This document shows positions 52,075-61,114 of a stretch of 64,000 bases of DNA, one piece after another. This DNA comes from Mycolicibacterium anyangense (GTDB lineage Bacteria > Actinomycetota > Actinomycetes > Mycobacteriales > Mycobacteriaceae), in NCBI RefSeq assembly GCF_010731855.1, contig NZ_AP022620.1, positions 1,240,001 through 1,304,000 of the forward strand. The letters are read 5' to 3'. The position numbers and the translations under genes are program-made. The stretch's first letter is position 1. Each line of letters begins with the position of its first letter. The notes under the pieces are model-generated. The model did not search any database and was not told the DNA's origin. It saw only the letters and a program-made list of their open reading frames with translations.

Positions 52075-53803
52075 GTCACAACCGCGCCTGACCCGCATGG
52101 TCGCTGCCCTGACGCCGCGAATGTTCCGGCTACTCGCCTCCACCACGGCGGGTCTGGCCATGTGCATCAGCTTCCCGCCGATCGGGTGGTGGTGGTCGGC
52201 GGTGCTGAGCTTCGTGCTGCTCACCTGGGTGCTGGTGAACCCGAAGACCACTGTCGCCGGCGGGTTCGGTTACGGGATGCTGTTCGGGCTGTCGTTCTAC
52301 GTCCCGCTGCTGCCGTGGATCAGCGGGCTCGTCGGCCCCGTTCCGTGGCTCGCGCTGGCGGCGTTGCAGGCGCTGTTCTGCGCGGTGTTCGGCATGTTCG
52401 CCGTCGTGGTCCGCAGTCTGCCCGGCTGGCCGTTGTGGCTGGCGCTGGTGTGGTGCCTGCAGGAATGGCTCAAGTCCAGTGTGCCGTTTGGTGGATTCCC
52501 TTGGGGTGTGGTCGGATTCGGCCAAACCCAGGGACCGTTCCTGCCATTGGTGCAATGGGGCGGGGTGCCGCTGCTGTCGTTCGGCATCGCGCTCGTCGGT
52601 ACCTCGTTGTGCGCGCTGGGCATCGAGACGGTGCGTTGGTGGCAGCACAGCGGCCCTCACAAGAGACCGGAGCTGCCCTCACCGGCGGCACTGGTGGTGC
52701 CCGGTCTGTGCATCACCGCCGTGCTTCTAAGCACCGCGCTCGCCGCCCCGCAGGTCCGCCGAGCGGGTGCCGGCAACGCACCGACCGTCACCGTTGCCGC
52801 GATCCAGGGCAACGTGCCGCGCCTCGGGCTGGAGTTCAACGCCCAGCGTCGCGCGGTGCTCGACAACCATGTCCGGGAGACGGTGCAGCTGGCCGACGAC
52901 GTTCGCGCCGGGCTGGTCCCGCAGCCGCAGTTCGTGGTGTGGCCGGAGAATTCCTCGGATATCGACCCACTGACCAACCCCGACGCCGCCCAGCAGATCT
53001 CGGTGGCCGTGCAGGCCATCGGGGCGCCGATCCTGGTGGGCACGGTGCTGGCCCGGCCGGACTGGACCCCGGAGAATCCGACCGCGTCGAACACCGTCGT
53101 CGTCTGGGATCCGGTGTCGGGGCCGGGGGAGCGCCACGACAAGCAGATCATCCAGCCGTTCGGTGAGTACCTGCCCTGGCGCGGATTCTTCAAGCACCTG
53201 TCCTCCTACGCCGACCGAGCGGGTTACTTCGTCCCCGGTACCGGTAACGGTGTCGTCCACGCGGCGGGGGTGCCGATCGGCGTCGCGACCTGCTGGGAGG
53301 TCATCTTCGACCGCGCCCTGCGCGAGTCGGTGCTCAACGGCGCCCAGGTGCTGACGGTGCCCACCAACAACGCCACCTTCGACCAGAACATGAGCGAACA
53401 GCAGTTGGCTTTCGCCCGGGCCCGGGCCGTCGAGCACGACCGCTACGTCGTCGTCGCCGGCACCACCGGGATCAGCGCCGTGATCGCCCCCGACGGGAGC
53501 GAGATCGCCCGCACCCAGTTCTTCTCGCCGGCCTACCTCGACGTCCCGATCCGGCTCAAGACCACCGAAACACCCGCGACCCGCTGGGGCCCGCTGGTGC
53601 AATGGGTGCTGGTCGGAGCAGCGGTTGCCGTGATCGGCGCCGCCATACTGCACAATGGATGGTTCATGCGTCCGTTGCGCCGCCGCCGGCAGCAGCGGGA
53701 CGAGGCCAGCGGGTCCGGGGGTCCAGACACCGATGACACCCCGTCAGATGAGGGCGACGAGCCTTCGGCCCTGGCCGGGCAGTACGACAAAGGAGATTCA
53801 TGA
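52067..53803 (+). CDS. lnt: Apolipoprotein N-acyltransferase
   Basis: The 578-aa protein has about seven N-terminal helices (to about 230), a periplasm-side nitrilase-like domain with the catalytic triad E294 (WPENSSDID), K359 ([15 protein letters not shown]) and C409 ([11 protein letters not shown]), a last helix (about 507-527), and a basic then acidic tail. It adds the third acyl chain to lipoproteins, completing the Lgt route. ATG 52067 ([10 protein letters not shown]) overlaps the amidohydrolase stop. It is separate from ppm, with ATGA overlap, unlike the fused Rv2051c. Confidence 0.94.
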   Translation: MAESQPRLTRMVAALTPRMFRLLASTTAGLAMCISFPPIGWWWSAVLSFVLLTWVLVNPKTTVAGGFGYGMLFGLSFYVPLLPWISGLVGPVPWLALAALQALFCAVFGMFAVVVRSLPGWPLWLALVWCLQEWLKSSVPFGGFPWGVVGFGQTQGPFLPLVQWGGVPLLSFGIALVGTSLCALGIETVRWWQHSGPHKRPELPSPAALVVPGLCITAVLLSTALAAPQVRRAGAGNAPTVTVAAIQGNVPRLGLEFNAQRRAVLDNHVRETVQLADDVRAGLVPQPQFVVWPENSSDIDPLTNPDAAQQISVAVQAIGAPILVGTVLARPDWTPENPTASNTVVVWDPVSGPGERHDKQIIQPFGEYLPWRGFFKHLSSYADRAGYFVPGTGNGVVHAAGVPIGVATCWEVIFDRALRESVLNGAQVLTVPTNNATFDQNMSEQQLAFARARAVEHDRYVVVAGTTGISAVIAPDGSEIARTQFFSPAYLDVPIRLKTTETPATRWGPLVQWVLVGAAVAVIGAAILHNGWFMRPLRRRRQQRDEASGSGGPDTDDTPSDEGDEPSALAGQYDKGDS

Positions 53804-54585
53804 GCACCCAGGGCAAGAAGGGCTCTGACCCGGGCGCACAGCGCCCCAGCCAGCGCACCCTGGTGATCATCCCGACCTTCAACGAGCTGGAGAACCTGCC
53901 GTTGATCCTGGGCCGGGTGCACAAGGCCCGTCCCGACGTCCATGTGCTGGTCGTCGACGACGGCAGCCCGGACGGCACCGGCGCCCTGGCCGACGAGCTG
54001 TCGCTGGCCGACCCGGATCGCATCCATGTCATGCACCGCACCGCCAAGGACGGGCTCGGCGCGGCCTACCTGGCCGGTTTCGCGTGGGGTCTGAGCCGCG
54101 AGTACAACGTGCTCGTCGAGATGGACGCCGACGGCAGCCATGCCCCTGAGCAGCTGTATCGGTTGTTGGACGCCATCGACAACGGGGCCGACCTGGCCAT
54201 CGGTTCGCGCTACGTCGAGGGCGGAACGGTTCGCAACTGGCCCTGGCGCCGCCTGGTGCTGTCGAAGACCGCCAACACCTACTCGCGCGTGCTGCTCGGC
54301 GTCGGCATCCACGACATCACCGCCGGCTACCGGGCCTACCGGCGCGAGGTCCTGGAGAAGATCGACCTGTCGGCGGTCGACTCCAAGGGCTACTGCTTCC
54401 AGATTGACCTGACCTGGCGGACCATCAACAGCGGGTTCAGCGTGGTCGAGGTGCCCATCACGTTCAGCGAGCGTGAACTCGGGGTCTCCAAGATGAGCGG
54501 CTCGAACATCCGTGAGGCGATGGTGAAGGTCGCCCAGTGGGGGATCGGCGGCCGGTTGGACCGGGCCCGCGGCGTGGTCCGCTAG
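53800..54585 (+). CDS. ppm1: Polyprenol monophosphomannose synthase
   Basis: This 261-aa family 2 glycosyltransferase has the nucleotide/metal motifs [19 protein letters not shown] and [14 protein letters not shown], and the acceptor-side [15 protein letters not shown]. It makes polyprenol-phosphate-mannose, the donor for lipomannan, lipoarabinomannan and protein mannosylation. It has no membrane domain; in M. smegmatis the similar protein is anchored through Lnt. AAAGGAGAT precedes ATG 53800, which overlaps the lnt stop. A GC-rich hairpin lies just after it. Confidence 0.94.
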   Translation: MSTQGKKGSDPGAQRPSQRTLVIIPTFNELENLPLILGRVHKARPDVHVLVVDDGSPDGTGALADELSLADPDRIHVMHRTAKDGLGAAYLAGFAWGLSREYNVLVEMDADGSHAPEQLYRLLDAIDNGADLAIGSRYVEGGTVRNWPWRRLVLSKTANTYSRVLLGVGIHDITAGYRAYRREVLEKIDLSAVDSKGYCFQIDLTWRTINSGFSVVEVPITFSERELGVSKMSGSNIREAMVKVAQWGIGGRLDRARGVVR

Positions 54586-54586
54586 C

Positions 54587-54602
54587 CCGGGCCCCGGCCC
54601 GG
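54587..54602. terminator. GC-rich inverted repeat between ppm1 and rbpA
   Basis: CCGGGCC (54587-54593) pairs with GGCCCGG (54596-54602) just after the ppm1 stop and before the convergent rbpA stop. It is a likely bidirectional terminator, but lacks a T tract. Confidence 0.4.
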
Positions 54603-54608
54603 AACCTG

Positions 54609-54947
54609 TTAGGTGCCGCGGCGCTTCGACTTGATCAGGTCGAGGCGTTCCTTGAGCAGCTCGTCGAGTTCCTCGACCGAGCGACGCTCCAGCAGCATGT
54701 CCCAGTGGGTCCGCGGCGGCTTGACCTTCTTGGGCTCGGGCAGGTCACCGTCGAGAAGGGTGCCCTCCAGGCCGTTACGGCACAACCAGGTGCCGGGGAT
54801 CTCGGCGTCGTCGGCGAACGGAACGTCGAACTCCTCGCCGTTCTCGGTGCGGTAGCGCGCCATCTGACGCGGCGCCAGGTCGTGGTTGCGGTCAGTCTCG
54901 TAGCTCACGGCTCCGAGCCGGCTGCCTCTCAGGACACGATCAGCCAT
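54609..54947 (-). CDS. rbpA: RNA polymerase-binding protein RbpA
   Basis: The 112-aa protein matches mycobacterial RbpA closely: MADRVLRGSRLGAVSYETDR, ARYRTENGEEFDVPFADDAE, THWDMLLERRSVEELDELL. RbpA binds sigma A/B and RNA polymerase and stabilises the open promoter complex through its basic linker and sigma-interacting domain; it also affects rifampicin response. ATG 54947 has GAGGAG about 9 nt upstream, so the longer upstream reading is dropped. It is divergent from the small Cys-rich gene. Confidence 0.97.
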   Translation of the reverse strand: MADRVLRGSRLGAVSYETDRNHDLAPRQMARYRTENGEEFDVPFADDAEIPGTWLCRNGLEGTLLDGDLPEPKKVKPPRTHWDMLLERRSVEELDELLKERLDLIKSKRRGT

Positions 54948-55057
54948 CGTCAACATCTCCTCAGCGAAATATGAAGTCCGGATAGTGAACGCAAGACCTA
55001 CGCCCGCAGTTCCCGACCCAACCGACCATGATACCGGGATCGCGGAGCTCGGCGGTC

Positions 55058-55063
55058 TACAGT
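55058..55063 (+). promoter_or_regulatory. -10 box for the Rv2049c-like gene
   Basis: TACAGT ends 8 nt before GTG 55072, a leaderless layout. Confidence 0.4.
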
Positions 55064-55071
55064 CCTTAGGC

Positions 55072-55401
55072 GTGACGCGTCGTACCCGCCCGCAACCGTG
55101 CCGCTGGTGCGGTCGCGAGGTGGCCGATTCCGGCATGGGCCGGCGACGGCAGTACTGCAGGCAGTCCTGCCGCCAGCGCGCTTATGAGCAGCGCGCGATG
55201 GTCAAGGGCACCTCGGTGCCCGCCGATGCGGTGGTGCTGACCGCCGACGAGGCCGCCGAGCTCTCCGACCGGGTCTACCAGGTGCGGTGCGCCGCCGAGG
55301 ACGTCGCGACCGCGGTCGACGAAGGTGCTGATCACGCCGAATTGCGCGAACTGTGCGCTGCGCTGCTCACAGCCGTCAAGACCGCGGATGGTTGGCGCTG
55401 A
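55072..55401 (+). CDS. Small Cys/Arg-rich protein (Rv2049c-like)
   Basis: The 109-aa protein has an N-terminal putative zinc knuckle, CRWCGREVADSGMGRRRQYC with a further C in RQSCRQRAYE, followed by a helical half rich in Glu and Ala. The Cys and Arg pattern suggests nucleic-acid binding. GTG 55072 gives TRRTRPQPCRWCG. It overlaps the helicase start by 10 nt, suggesting a joint role in DNA processing. It occupies the place of Rv2049c next to rbpA. Confidence 0.7.
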   Translation: MTRRTRPQPCRWCGREVADSGMGRRRQYCRQSCRQRAYEQRAMVKGTSVPADAVVLTADEAAELSDRVYQVRCAAEDVATAVDEGADHAELRELCAALLTAVKTADGWR

Positions 55402-57017
55402 CGAACCCTCGCGAAGACCTGCAACGCGTCGGCCGGGAGGTGTTCGGTTGGGCGCAGTTGCGTCCCACTCAGCTCGAGGCGATGGAAGCGGTCCTGGCGC
55501 GTCGCGACGTGCTGGCCGTGATGGCGACCGGGTCGGGTAAGTCGGCGATCTATCAGGTGCCGGCGGTTCTGCTGGCGGGGGCCACCCTGGTGATCTCCCC
55601 GCTGATCGCCCTGCAGCGCGACCAGATCAGCGGGCTGTCCGCCACCGAGGCACCCGGTGCGGTGGCGATCAATTCCCAACTGGATGCCGCGGGGAAAGCG
55701 CGCAGCTGGGCCGCGGTCCGCCAGCATCAGGCCGAATACATCTTCCTGGCACCCGAGCAGCTCACCAACGACACCGTGCTGGCGACGCTGAGACAGGCCG
55801 ACATCTCCCTGGTCGTGGTCGACGAGGCGCACTGCGTGTCGGCCTGGGGGCACGACTTTCGGCCCAGCTATCTGCGCATCGCCGATGCCGTCGACCGACT
55901 GGGCCGACCTCCGGTTCTGGCGCTCACGGCCACCGCGTCGCCGGTGATGCGCCGCGAGATCGTCGAGCAGCTCCGGTTGCGCGACCCGCTGGTCATCGCC
56001 AGCGGCTTCGACCGGCCCAACATCCGGCTCGAGGTGTCCCACCATGTCGAGGATGACGACAAGCGCGATGCGGTGCGGTCCCGGATGCGTGCGGCGACGC
56101 TGCCCGCACTGCTCTACACCGCAACGCGTCGGGACGCCGAAACGTATGCCGCCGAACTGGTTTCAGACGGAATCGGCGCCGAGTTCTACCACGCCGGGTT
56201 GGCCCGCGGCCAACGCGAGGACGTCCACCGGCGGTTCCGCTGCGGTGAGGCCGACGTGGTGGTCGCGACATCGGCGTTCGGCATGGGCATCGACAAGCCG
56301 GATGTCCGCACCGTGGTGCACGCTTCGGTGCCGGATTCGATGGACAGCTATTACCAGCAGATCGGCCGGGCCGGGCGCGACGGTGCCCCGGCCGTCGCGG
56401 TCCTGTTCTACCGCCCCGAAGACCTCGGCCTGGCCAGTTTCTACGCCACCCATCGAGCCGACCAGGATCTGGTGGCCCGGGTGTACGCCGCGTTGCTGAC
56501 GAGCCCGGCGCTGACGTACGAGCAACTCGCCGACCAGCTCGACGAGCGCGGGGCCCGCATCACCAACGCACTGAACCTGCTCGAAGAGGCGGAGTTGATC
56601 AGCAATGCCGGCAATGGTTTTCGGGCCGACAACACAGTCGGGGTCGACGACGCGGTCGCGCGGACGGTCGCGATCGTCGAACGCAACGAGCGGATCGACC
56701 GCACGCGGGTCGAAATGATGCGCGGTTACGCCGAGACCCGGGACTGCCGGCGCCGCGTGCTGCTGAGCTACTTCGGCGAGGCACGCGACCATGGGTGCGA
56801 GAACTGCGACAACTGCGATGCCGGCGGGTCGGCGCTGCACGCACGCGTCGATCACCAGTGGGCCGTGCAGACCGCGGTCGAGCACCGGAAGTGGGGTAGG
56901 GGCGTGGTGATGAGCGCCGAGGATGACCGCATCACCGTGCTTTTCGACGACTACGGATACCGCACCCTGCTGGTCGAGTCGATCCAGCGATCCGGGGTTC
57001 TACGTCGCCTGAACTGA
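55392..57017 (+). CDS. recQ: RecQ-family ATP-dependent DNA helicase
   Basis: The 541-aa protein has Walker A ATGSGKS (about 37-43), DEAH box VVDEAHCVSAWGHDFRPSY, TATASPVMRREIV, QQIGRAGRDGAPAV with the arginine finger region, and a RecQ zinc-binding site (CRRRVLLSYFGEARDHGCEN, CDNC). No HRDC domain is seen; it ends in a short domain, HRKWGRGVVMSAEDDRITV, found in actinobacterial members. The start is uncertain: TTG 55392 gives LALTNPREDLQ and overlaps the upstream gene; GTG 55353 is the alternative. Confidence 0.9.
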   Translation: MALTNPREDLQRVGREVFGWAQLRPTQLEAMEAVLARRDVLAVMATGSGKSAIYQVPAVLLAGATLVISPLIALQRDQISGLSATEAPGAVAINSQLDAAGKARSWAAVRQHQAEYIFLAPEQLTNDTVLATLRQADISLVVVDEAHCVSAWGHDFRPSYLRIADAVDRLGRPPVLALTATASPVMRREIVEQLRLRDPLVIASGFDRPNIRLEVSHHVEDDDKRDAVRSRMRAATLPALLYTATRRDAETYAAELVSDGIGAEFYHAGLARGQREDVHRRFRCGEADVVVATSAFGMGIDKPDVRTVVHASVPDSMDSYYQQIGRAGRDGAPAVAVLFYRPEDLGLASFYATHRADQDLVARVYAALLTSPALTYEQLADQLDERGARITNALNLLEEAELISNAGNGFRADNTVGVDDAVARTVAIVERNERIDRTRVEMMRGYAETRDCRRRVLLSYFGEARDHGCENCDNCDAGGSALHARVDHQWAVQTAVEHRKWGRGVVMSAEDDRITVLFDDYGYRTLLVESIQRSGVLRRLN

Positions 57018-57073
57018 CGCCCCGCGATTTCTTCATCACGAATCAAACCCTTATCCAGTCCCAACGCGGTTCC

Positions 57074-57079
57074 TACTGT
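57074..57079 (+). promoter_or_regulatory. Candidate ssu -10 box
   Basis: TACTGT would give a start near 57086 and a leader containing only the 11-codon ORF before ssuC. Confidence 0.4.
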
Positions 57080-57109
57080 GCAGGTGACGCGACAGCGAGA
57101 GGCTGCCGC

Positions 57110-57145
57110 ATGCCTGTCGATCCCCGAAGGACGTGCTCACCGTGA
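57110..57145 (+). CDS. 11-aa leader peptide of the ssu operon (MPVDPRRTCSP)
   Basis: ATG 57110 has GCGAGAGG ending 7 nt upstream, better than the site at ssuC itself. The ORF ends at TGA 57143-57145, whose first two bases overlap the ssuC GTG (57142-57144), so ssuC translation is likely coupled to it. The peptide has a Cys codon two sense codons before the stop. Mycobacteria have known cysteine-responsive leader ORFs, but those have several adjacent Cys codons; this one has one. Confidence 0.45.
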   Translation: MPVDPRRTCSP

Positions 57146-57960
57146 CAACGCCTGCCGCGCCGGCCACCGCGCGGGCATTGCCGCCGGCGGGCCGCACGCC
57201 CGGGCCGCTCAAGCAGCGGCGGTGGACGATCCTGCGTTGGGTCTCACCGCTGGTTCTGCTGGCGTTGTGGCAGCTGGGCAGTGCGCTCGGGCTGATCTCC
57301 CAGGACGTCCTGCCCGCTCCGTCGCTGATCGCCGAAGCCGGGGTGGAGTTGATCCGCAACGGGCAACTGGCCGACGCGCTCACGGTGTCCGGTGTCCGCG
57401 TGGTGGAAGGGCTGCTGTTGGGCGGCATCGTCGGGGTGACCCTGGGCAGCGTCGTGGGGTTGTCCCGGTGGGCCGAGGCCACCGTCGACCCGCCGATGCA
57501 GATGCTGCGAGCACTTCCCCATCTCGGTTTGATCCCGCTGTTCATCCTCTGGTTCGGCATCGGCGAGTTGCCGAAAGTGCTTCTGGTTGCACTCGGCGTC
57601 AGCTTCCCGCTGTACCTCAACACGTTCTCCGCGATCCGCCAGATCGATCCCAAGATGTTCGAAACCGCTGACGTTCTTGGCTTTTCATTCCGGCAGAGGT
57701 TCAGCCACATCATCGTCCCGAGCGCGGCGCCACAGGTCCTGGTGGGTTTGCGGCAGTCGCTGGCCATCGCCTGGCTGACGCTGATCGTGGCCGAGCAGAT
57801 CAACGCCGACAAAGGCATCGGCTTCCTGATCAACAACGCCCGCGACTTTCTGCGCATCGACATCATCATCTTCGGGCTGGTGGTCTACGCCCTGCTCGGG
57901 ATCGCCACCGATGCCGTCGTGCGGGTGCTGGAGCGTCGCGCACTGAGGTATCGGGCATGA
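57142..57960 (+). CDS. ssuC: Sulfonate ABC transporter permease
   Basis: The 272-aa permease has about six helices and the SsuC/TauC loop HLGLIPLFILWFGIGELPKV, then QIDPKMFETADVLGFSFRQR and VGLRQSLAIAWLTLIVAEQI. It imports alkanesulfonates with SsuA and SsuB. GTG 57142 is favoured by the GTGA overlap with the leader ORF; GTG 57133 is an alternative. Its stop overlaps ssuB (ATGA). Confidence 0.92.
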   Translation: MTTPAAPATARALPPAGRTPGPLKQRRWTILRWVSPLVLLALWQLGSALGLISQDVLPAPSLIAEAGVELIRNGQLADALTVSGVRVVEGLLLGGIVGVTLGSVVGLSRWAEATVDPPMQMLRALPHLGLIPLFILWFGIGELPKVLLVALGVSFPLYLNTFSAIRQIDPKMFETADVLGFSFRQRFSHIIVPSAAPQVLVGLRQSLAIAWLTLIVAEQINADKGIGFLINNARDFLRIDIIIFGLVVYALLGIATDAVVRVLERRALRYRA

Positions 57961-58694
57961 CGGTGACATCCGAACGCACGACGGGTCAGGCTGCCCAGCT
58001 GCGACACATCGACAAGTGGTACGGCGAGCATCAGGTGCTCCGCGATGTCTCGTTGACCGTCGGGACGGGCGAGATCGTCGCACTGGTCGGGCGCAGCGGA
58101 TCGGGCAAGTCGACGGTGCTGCGGGTGCTCGCCGGGTTGTCCGACGACCACACCGGTGATCGGTTGGTTTCCGGTGCACCGGCCCTGGCGTTCCAGGAGC
58201 CGCGACTGTTTCCATGGCGCAGCGTGCGCACCAACGTCGGGTACGGGCTGAACCGGTTTCGGCTGCCGCGCGCCGAGGTCACCGCCCGGGCGGACCGGGC
58301 GCTGGCCGATGTGGGACTCGCCGACCGCGCCGACGCCTGGCCGCTGACCCTGTCCGGCGGGCAGGCCCAGCGGGTGTCACTGGCCAGGGCCCTGGTGGCC
58401 GAGCCTGACCTGCTGCTGCTCGACGAACCGTTCGGCGCGCTGGACGCGCTGACCCGGCTGACCATGCACTCGCTGCTGCTGGACCTGTGGCGTGAGCACC
58501 GATTCGGTGTGCTGCTGGTCACCCACGACGTCAACGAGGCGGTCGCGCTGGCCGACCGGGTGTTGGTACTCGAATCCGGCGCCGTGGTGCACCAGACCGA
58601 GATCAGCGAGCCGCGGCGGCCACACGGCAGTACGTCGGCGCAAACCGAACATCACCGTGCCGAGCTGCTGGAGCAGCTCGGCGTCCATCTCTGA
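57957..58694 (+). CDS. ssuB: Sulfonate ABC transporter ATPase
   Basis: The 245-aa ATPase has Walker A GRSGSGKST, the Q-loop at AFQEPRLFPWRSVRTNV, signature LSGGQAQRVSLARALV, Walker B LLLLDEPFGALDALTRL and switch His in LLVTHDVNEAVALADR. Its short helical region and early GEHQVLRDVSL are typical of SsuB/TauB. ATG 57957 overlaps ssuC; ssuA follows after 8 bp. Confidence 0.94.
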   Translation: MTVTSERTTGQAAQLRHIDKWYGEHQVLRDVSLTVGTGEIVALVGRSGSGKSTVLRVLAGLSDDHTGDRLVSGAPALAFQEPRLFPWRSVRTNVGYGLNRFRLPRAEVTARADRALADVGLADRADAWPLTLSGGQAQRVSLARALVAEPDLLLLDEPFGALDALTRLTMHSLLLDLWREHRFGVLLVTHDVNEAVALADRVLVLESGAVVHQTEISEPRRPHGSTSAQTEHHRAELLEQLGVHL

Positions 58695-58702
58695 CAGGAG
58701 TT

Positions 58703-59734
58703 ATGTTGCCCCGCAGAATGTTTCGTGCCATGGCGGTGCTGCTGGCCATCGCCGGTCTGGTGTTGACCGGTTGTGTCTCGCGGACCGGCAACACCGGAGC
58801 TTCGGCGGCCCCACAGACCGTTGCGCTCAGCGATCTGGCCGGCCTCACCCTGCACGTGGGCGACCAGAAGGGCGGCACCGAGTCGCTGCTGCGGGCAGCG
58901 GGTGCCCTGGACAACCTGCCGTACGCGGTCGAGTTCTCGACGTTCACCTCCGGCCCGCCGCAGATCGAGGCTGCCACGGCGGGCAAGATCGACTTCGCGA
59001 TCACCGGCAACACCCCGCCCATCTTCGGTGCCGCTTCAGGGGCCAAGGTGAAGGTGGTCTCGGCCTACAACGGTGGCGGTGTCGGGGATCAGATCCTGGT
59101 CCCCGCCGATTCGCCGATCACCTCGGTGGCCGACCTTCGGGGTAAAACGATCCTGGTGGCCAAGGGCAGTTCTGCGCACGGGAACGTGCTGGGCCAGTTG
59201 GACAAGGCCGGATTGACCCCCGCCGACGTCAAACTGGTGTTCCTGCAGCCGGCCGACGCACTCTCGGCATTCCGGGCCGGGCAGGCCGATGCGTGGGCGA
59301 TCTGGGATCCTTACACAGCACAGGCCGAACAGCAGTTGAAGGTCCGCAGCATCGCAGCGGCCAAAGGGGTGACCAACGGCTACTGGTTCGGGGTGGCTTC
59401 CGATGCGGCGCTGGGCGATCCGAAGCGCAACACCGCGCTGGCCGACCTGTTGGTCCGGTTCGCCAAGGCGGTCAAATGGGCGCAGGACAATCCGGCCCTG
59501 TGGGCGGCGAAGTACGCGGCCGCCGTCGGTCTGGACCCGAAGGTCGCCGAGGTGTCTCAGGGGCGCAGCCTGCGACTGCCCACCGACCTGAGCGACCAGG
59601 TGGTGGCCTCCGAGCAGAAACTCGCCGACCTGTTCGCCGCCTCCGGACAGATCCAGTCCGCGCCGGACTTCGCCAAGTGGGTCGACCGCCGCTACAACGA
59701 CGCCCTGAAGTCCAGTCTGATCAGTGCCAACTAG
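58703..59734 (+). CDS. ssuA: Sulfonate-binding lipoprotein
   Basis: The 343-aa protein has a signal peptide with RR near the start and lipobox LTGC at C24. The binding domain has the SsuA pattern GLTLHVGDQKGGTESLLRAA, then TAGKIDFAITGNTPPIFGAA and LAKGSSAHGN-like VAKGSSAHGNVLGQLDKAG. It should bind alkanesulfonates. The start is uncertain: AGGAG is only 2 nt before ATG 58703, so TTG 58706 (5 nt) or ATG 58718 are possible. Gene order C-B-A-D differs from E. coli ssuEADCB. Confidence 0.92.
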   Translation: MLPRRMFRAMAVLLAIAGLVLTGCVSRTGNTGASAAPQTVALSDLAGLTLHVGDQKGGTESLLRAAGALDNLPYAVEFSTFTSGPPQIEAATAGKIDFAITGNTPPIFGAASGAKVKVVSAYNGGGVGDQILVPADSPITSVADLRGKTILVAKGSSAHGNVLGQLDKAGLTPADVKLVFLQPADALSAFRAGQADAWAIWDPYTAQAEQQLKVRSIAAAKGVTNGYWFGVASDAALGDPKRNTALADLLVRFAKAVKWAQDNPALWAAKYAAAVGLDPKVAEVSQGRSLRLPTDLSDQVVASEQKLADLFAASGQIQSAPDFAKWVDRRYNDALKSSLISAN

Positions 59735-59747
59735 GGGTGGTCTGAAC

Positions 59748-60845
59748 ATGTCGGCGAAATTCTTCTGGTTCCTGCCCACCAACGGCGACAGTCGGTCGAT
59801 TGTCGGGGCGTCGCACGCCTCGAGCCATCATGCGATCCCCGCCGGCTATCGGGCGCCAGACCGGCGCTACCTGGCCGAAATCGCCAGGGCTGCTGATCGA
59901 TTGGGCTACGAAGGCGTGCTGACTCCGACGGGGACGTGGTGCGAGGACGCCTGGTTGACCGCCTCGGCGATGCTCGCCGAAACCGAGCGTCTGAAATTCC
60001 TGGTGGCCTTCCGGCCCGGCCTGGTGCCACCGACCCTGGCCGCCCAGCAGGCCGCCACATTCCAGCGATTCTCGCAGGGCCGGTTGCTTCTCAACGTGGT
60101 CAGCGGTGGTGACGATTCCGAGCAGCGCAGGTTCGGTGACTGGCTCAGCCATGACGAACGGTATTCGCGCACCGGGGAATTCCTGCACATCGTGAAGTCG
60201 ATCTGGGAGACCGAGTCTTTCGACTTCAGCGGCGAGTACTACACCATCCGCGACGGCCGAGTGTCCGAGCCGCCGAACCCGCTGCCGCAGTTCTACTTCG
60301 GCGGATCATCGGCCGCCGCGCTGCCGATCGCCGCCGAGCATGTCGACGTCTACCTCACCTGGGGCGAGCCGCCGCAGGCCGCCGCGGCGAAGATCAACCA
60401 GGTTCGCGACCTGGCCGCGCAGCGGGGGCGGACGCTGCGAGCCGGAATCCGGTTGCACACCATCAGCCGGGACACCTCGGCGGCCGCCTGGGCAGTGGCC
60501 GAGGAATTGGTCAAGGAGCTCACCGCCGAGCAGATCCAGGAGGCCACCCGGCTGCACTCGCGGTCAGACTCCGAAGGTCAGCGCCGGATGACGGCGCTGC
60601 ACGGTGGCCAGATCGACAAGCTCGAGATCTATCCGAATCTCTGGGCGGGAGTCGGTCTGGTTCGCGGCGGGGCGGGTACCGCCCTGGTGGGCAGTCACGA
60701 GGAAGTCGCCAACCTGATCTACGAGTACCACTCGCTCGGGTTCGACGAATTCATCCTGTCCGGGTACCCGCACCTGGAGGAGGCCTACTGGTTCGCCGAA
60801 GGCGTGTTTCCGCTCCTGCGCGCGAAAGGCGTCATCGCCGGCTGA
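59748..60845 (+). CDS. ssuD: FMNH2-dependent alkanesulfonate monooxygenase
   Basis: The 365-aa enzyme has the luciferase-type barrel of SsuD: SAKFFWFLPTNGDSRSIVG, FRPGLVPPTLAAQQAATFQR, GRLLLNVVSGGDDSEQRRFG and PQFYFGGSSAAALPIAAEHV followed by DVYLTWGEPP. It releases sulfite from alkanesulfonates using reduced flavin. No ssuE-type flavin reductase is in the window, so flavin must come from another reductase. ATG 59748 follows ssuA by 13 bp. A hairpin lies just downstream. Confidence 0.93.
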   Translation: MSAKFFWFLPTNGDSRSIVGASHASSHHAIPAGYRAPDRRYLAEIARAADRLGYEGVLTPTGTWCEDAWLTASAMLAETERLKFLVAFRPGLVPPTLAAQQAATFQRFSQGRLLLNVVSGGDDSEQRRFGDWLSHDERYSRTGEFLHIVKSIWETESFDFSGEYYTIRDGRVSEPPNPLPQFYFGGSSAAALPIAAEHVDVYLTWGEPPQAAAAKINQVRDLAAQRGRTLRAGIRLHTISRDTSAAAWAVAEELVKELTAEQIQEATRLHSRSDSEGQRRMTALHGGQIDKLEIYPNLWAGVGLVRGGAGTALVGSHEEVANLIYEYHSLGFDEFILSGYPHLEEAYWFAEGVFPLLRAKGVIAG

Positions 60846-60854
60846 CCGTCGTGC

Positions 60855-60871
60855 CGGGCCCACAAGGCCCG
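60855..60871 (+). terminator. Hairpin after ssuD
   Basis: CGGGCC (60855-60860), loop CACAA, GGCCCG (60866-60871), 9 bp after the ssuD stop. No T tract. Confidence 0.45.
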
Positions 60872-60918
60872 CGCAGACGTTGGCTCGGCGGCACAAGACC
60901 CACGGGTGGTCGCGGACC

Positions 60919-60924
60919 TACGGT
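60919..60924 (+). promoter_or_regulatory. -10-like box of the metal cassette
   Basis: TACGGT would start transcription near 60931, leaving a short leader with GAAAGGA before ATG 60950. Confidence 0.35.
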
Positions 60925-60949
60925 CGTCCTCAACGAAAGGATGACCGAC

Positions 60950-61111
60950 ATGATTGCGTGCGAATTCCTCGTCGGCGACGAGGAATGCCGGCACCCGGCC
61001 CGCATCACGGTTGTCCGTGCGGCCGAGCACAGTACGACCTACACCATGGCTGTCTGCACCCTGCATGCTCCCGATGTGCTTCCGATCATCACCTGGGAGC
61101 CGGTAAGGTAA
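60950..61111 (+). CDS. 53-aa Cys/His-rich protein upstream of arsR-CDF
   Basis: The protein reads MIACEFLVGDEECRHPARIT onward, with C4, C13, H15, then CTLH (C36, H39). The spacing could form one zinc knuckle. ATG 60950 is chosen because GAAAGGA lies 8 nt upstream; ATG 60941 overlaps that site. It ends 11 bp before the ArsR start and its stop codon forms part of the ArsR promoter. A metal-buffering or zinc-sensing role is a guess from context; the family is not recognised. Confidence 0.6.
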   Translation: MIACEFLVGDEECRHPARITVVRAAEHSTTYTMAVCTLHAPDVLPIITWEPVR

Positions 61112-61114
61112 TCT
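61109..61114 (+). promoter_or_regulatory. -10 box of the ArsR gene (leaderless)
   Basis: TAATCT ends 8 nt before ATG 61123 and overlaps both the TAA of the upstream gene and the operator. Confidence 0.45.

Noticed and set aside
54985..55071. N-terminal extension of the Rv2049c-like protein
   Set aside because: It lacks similarity to the rest and would overlap the rbpA promoter; a -10 box sits just before GTG 55072.
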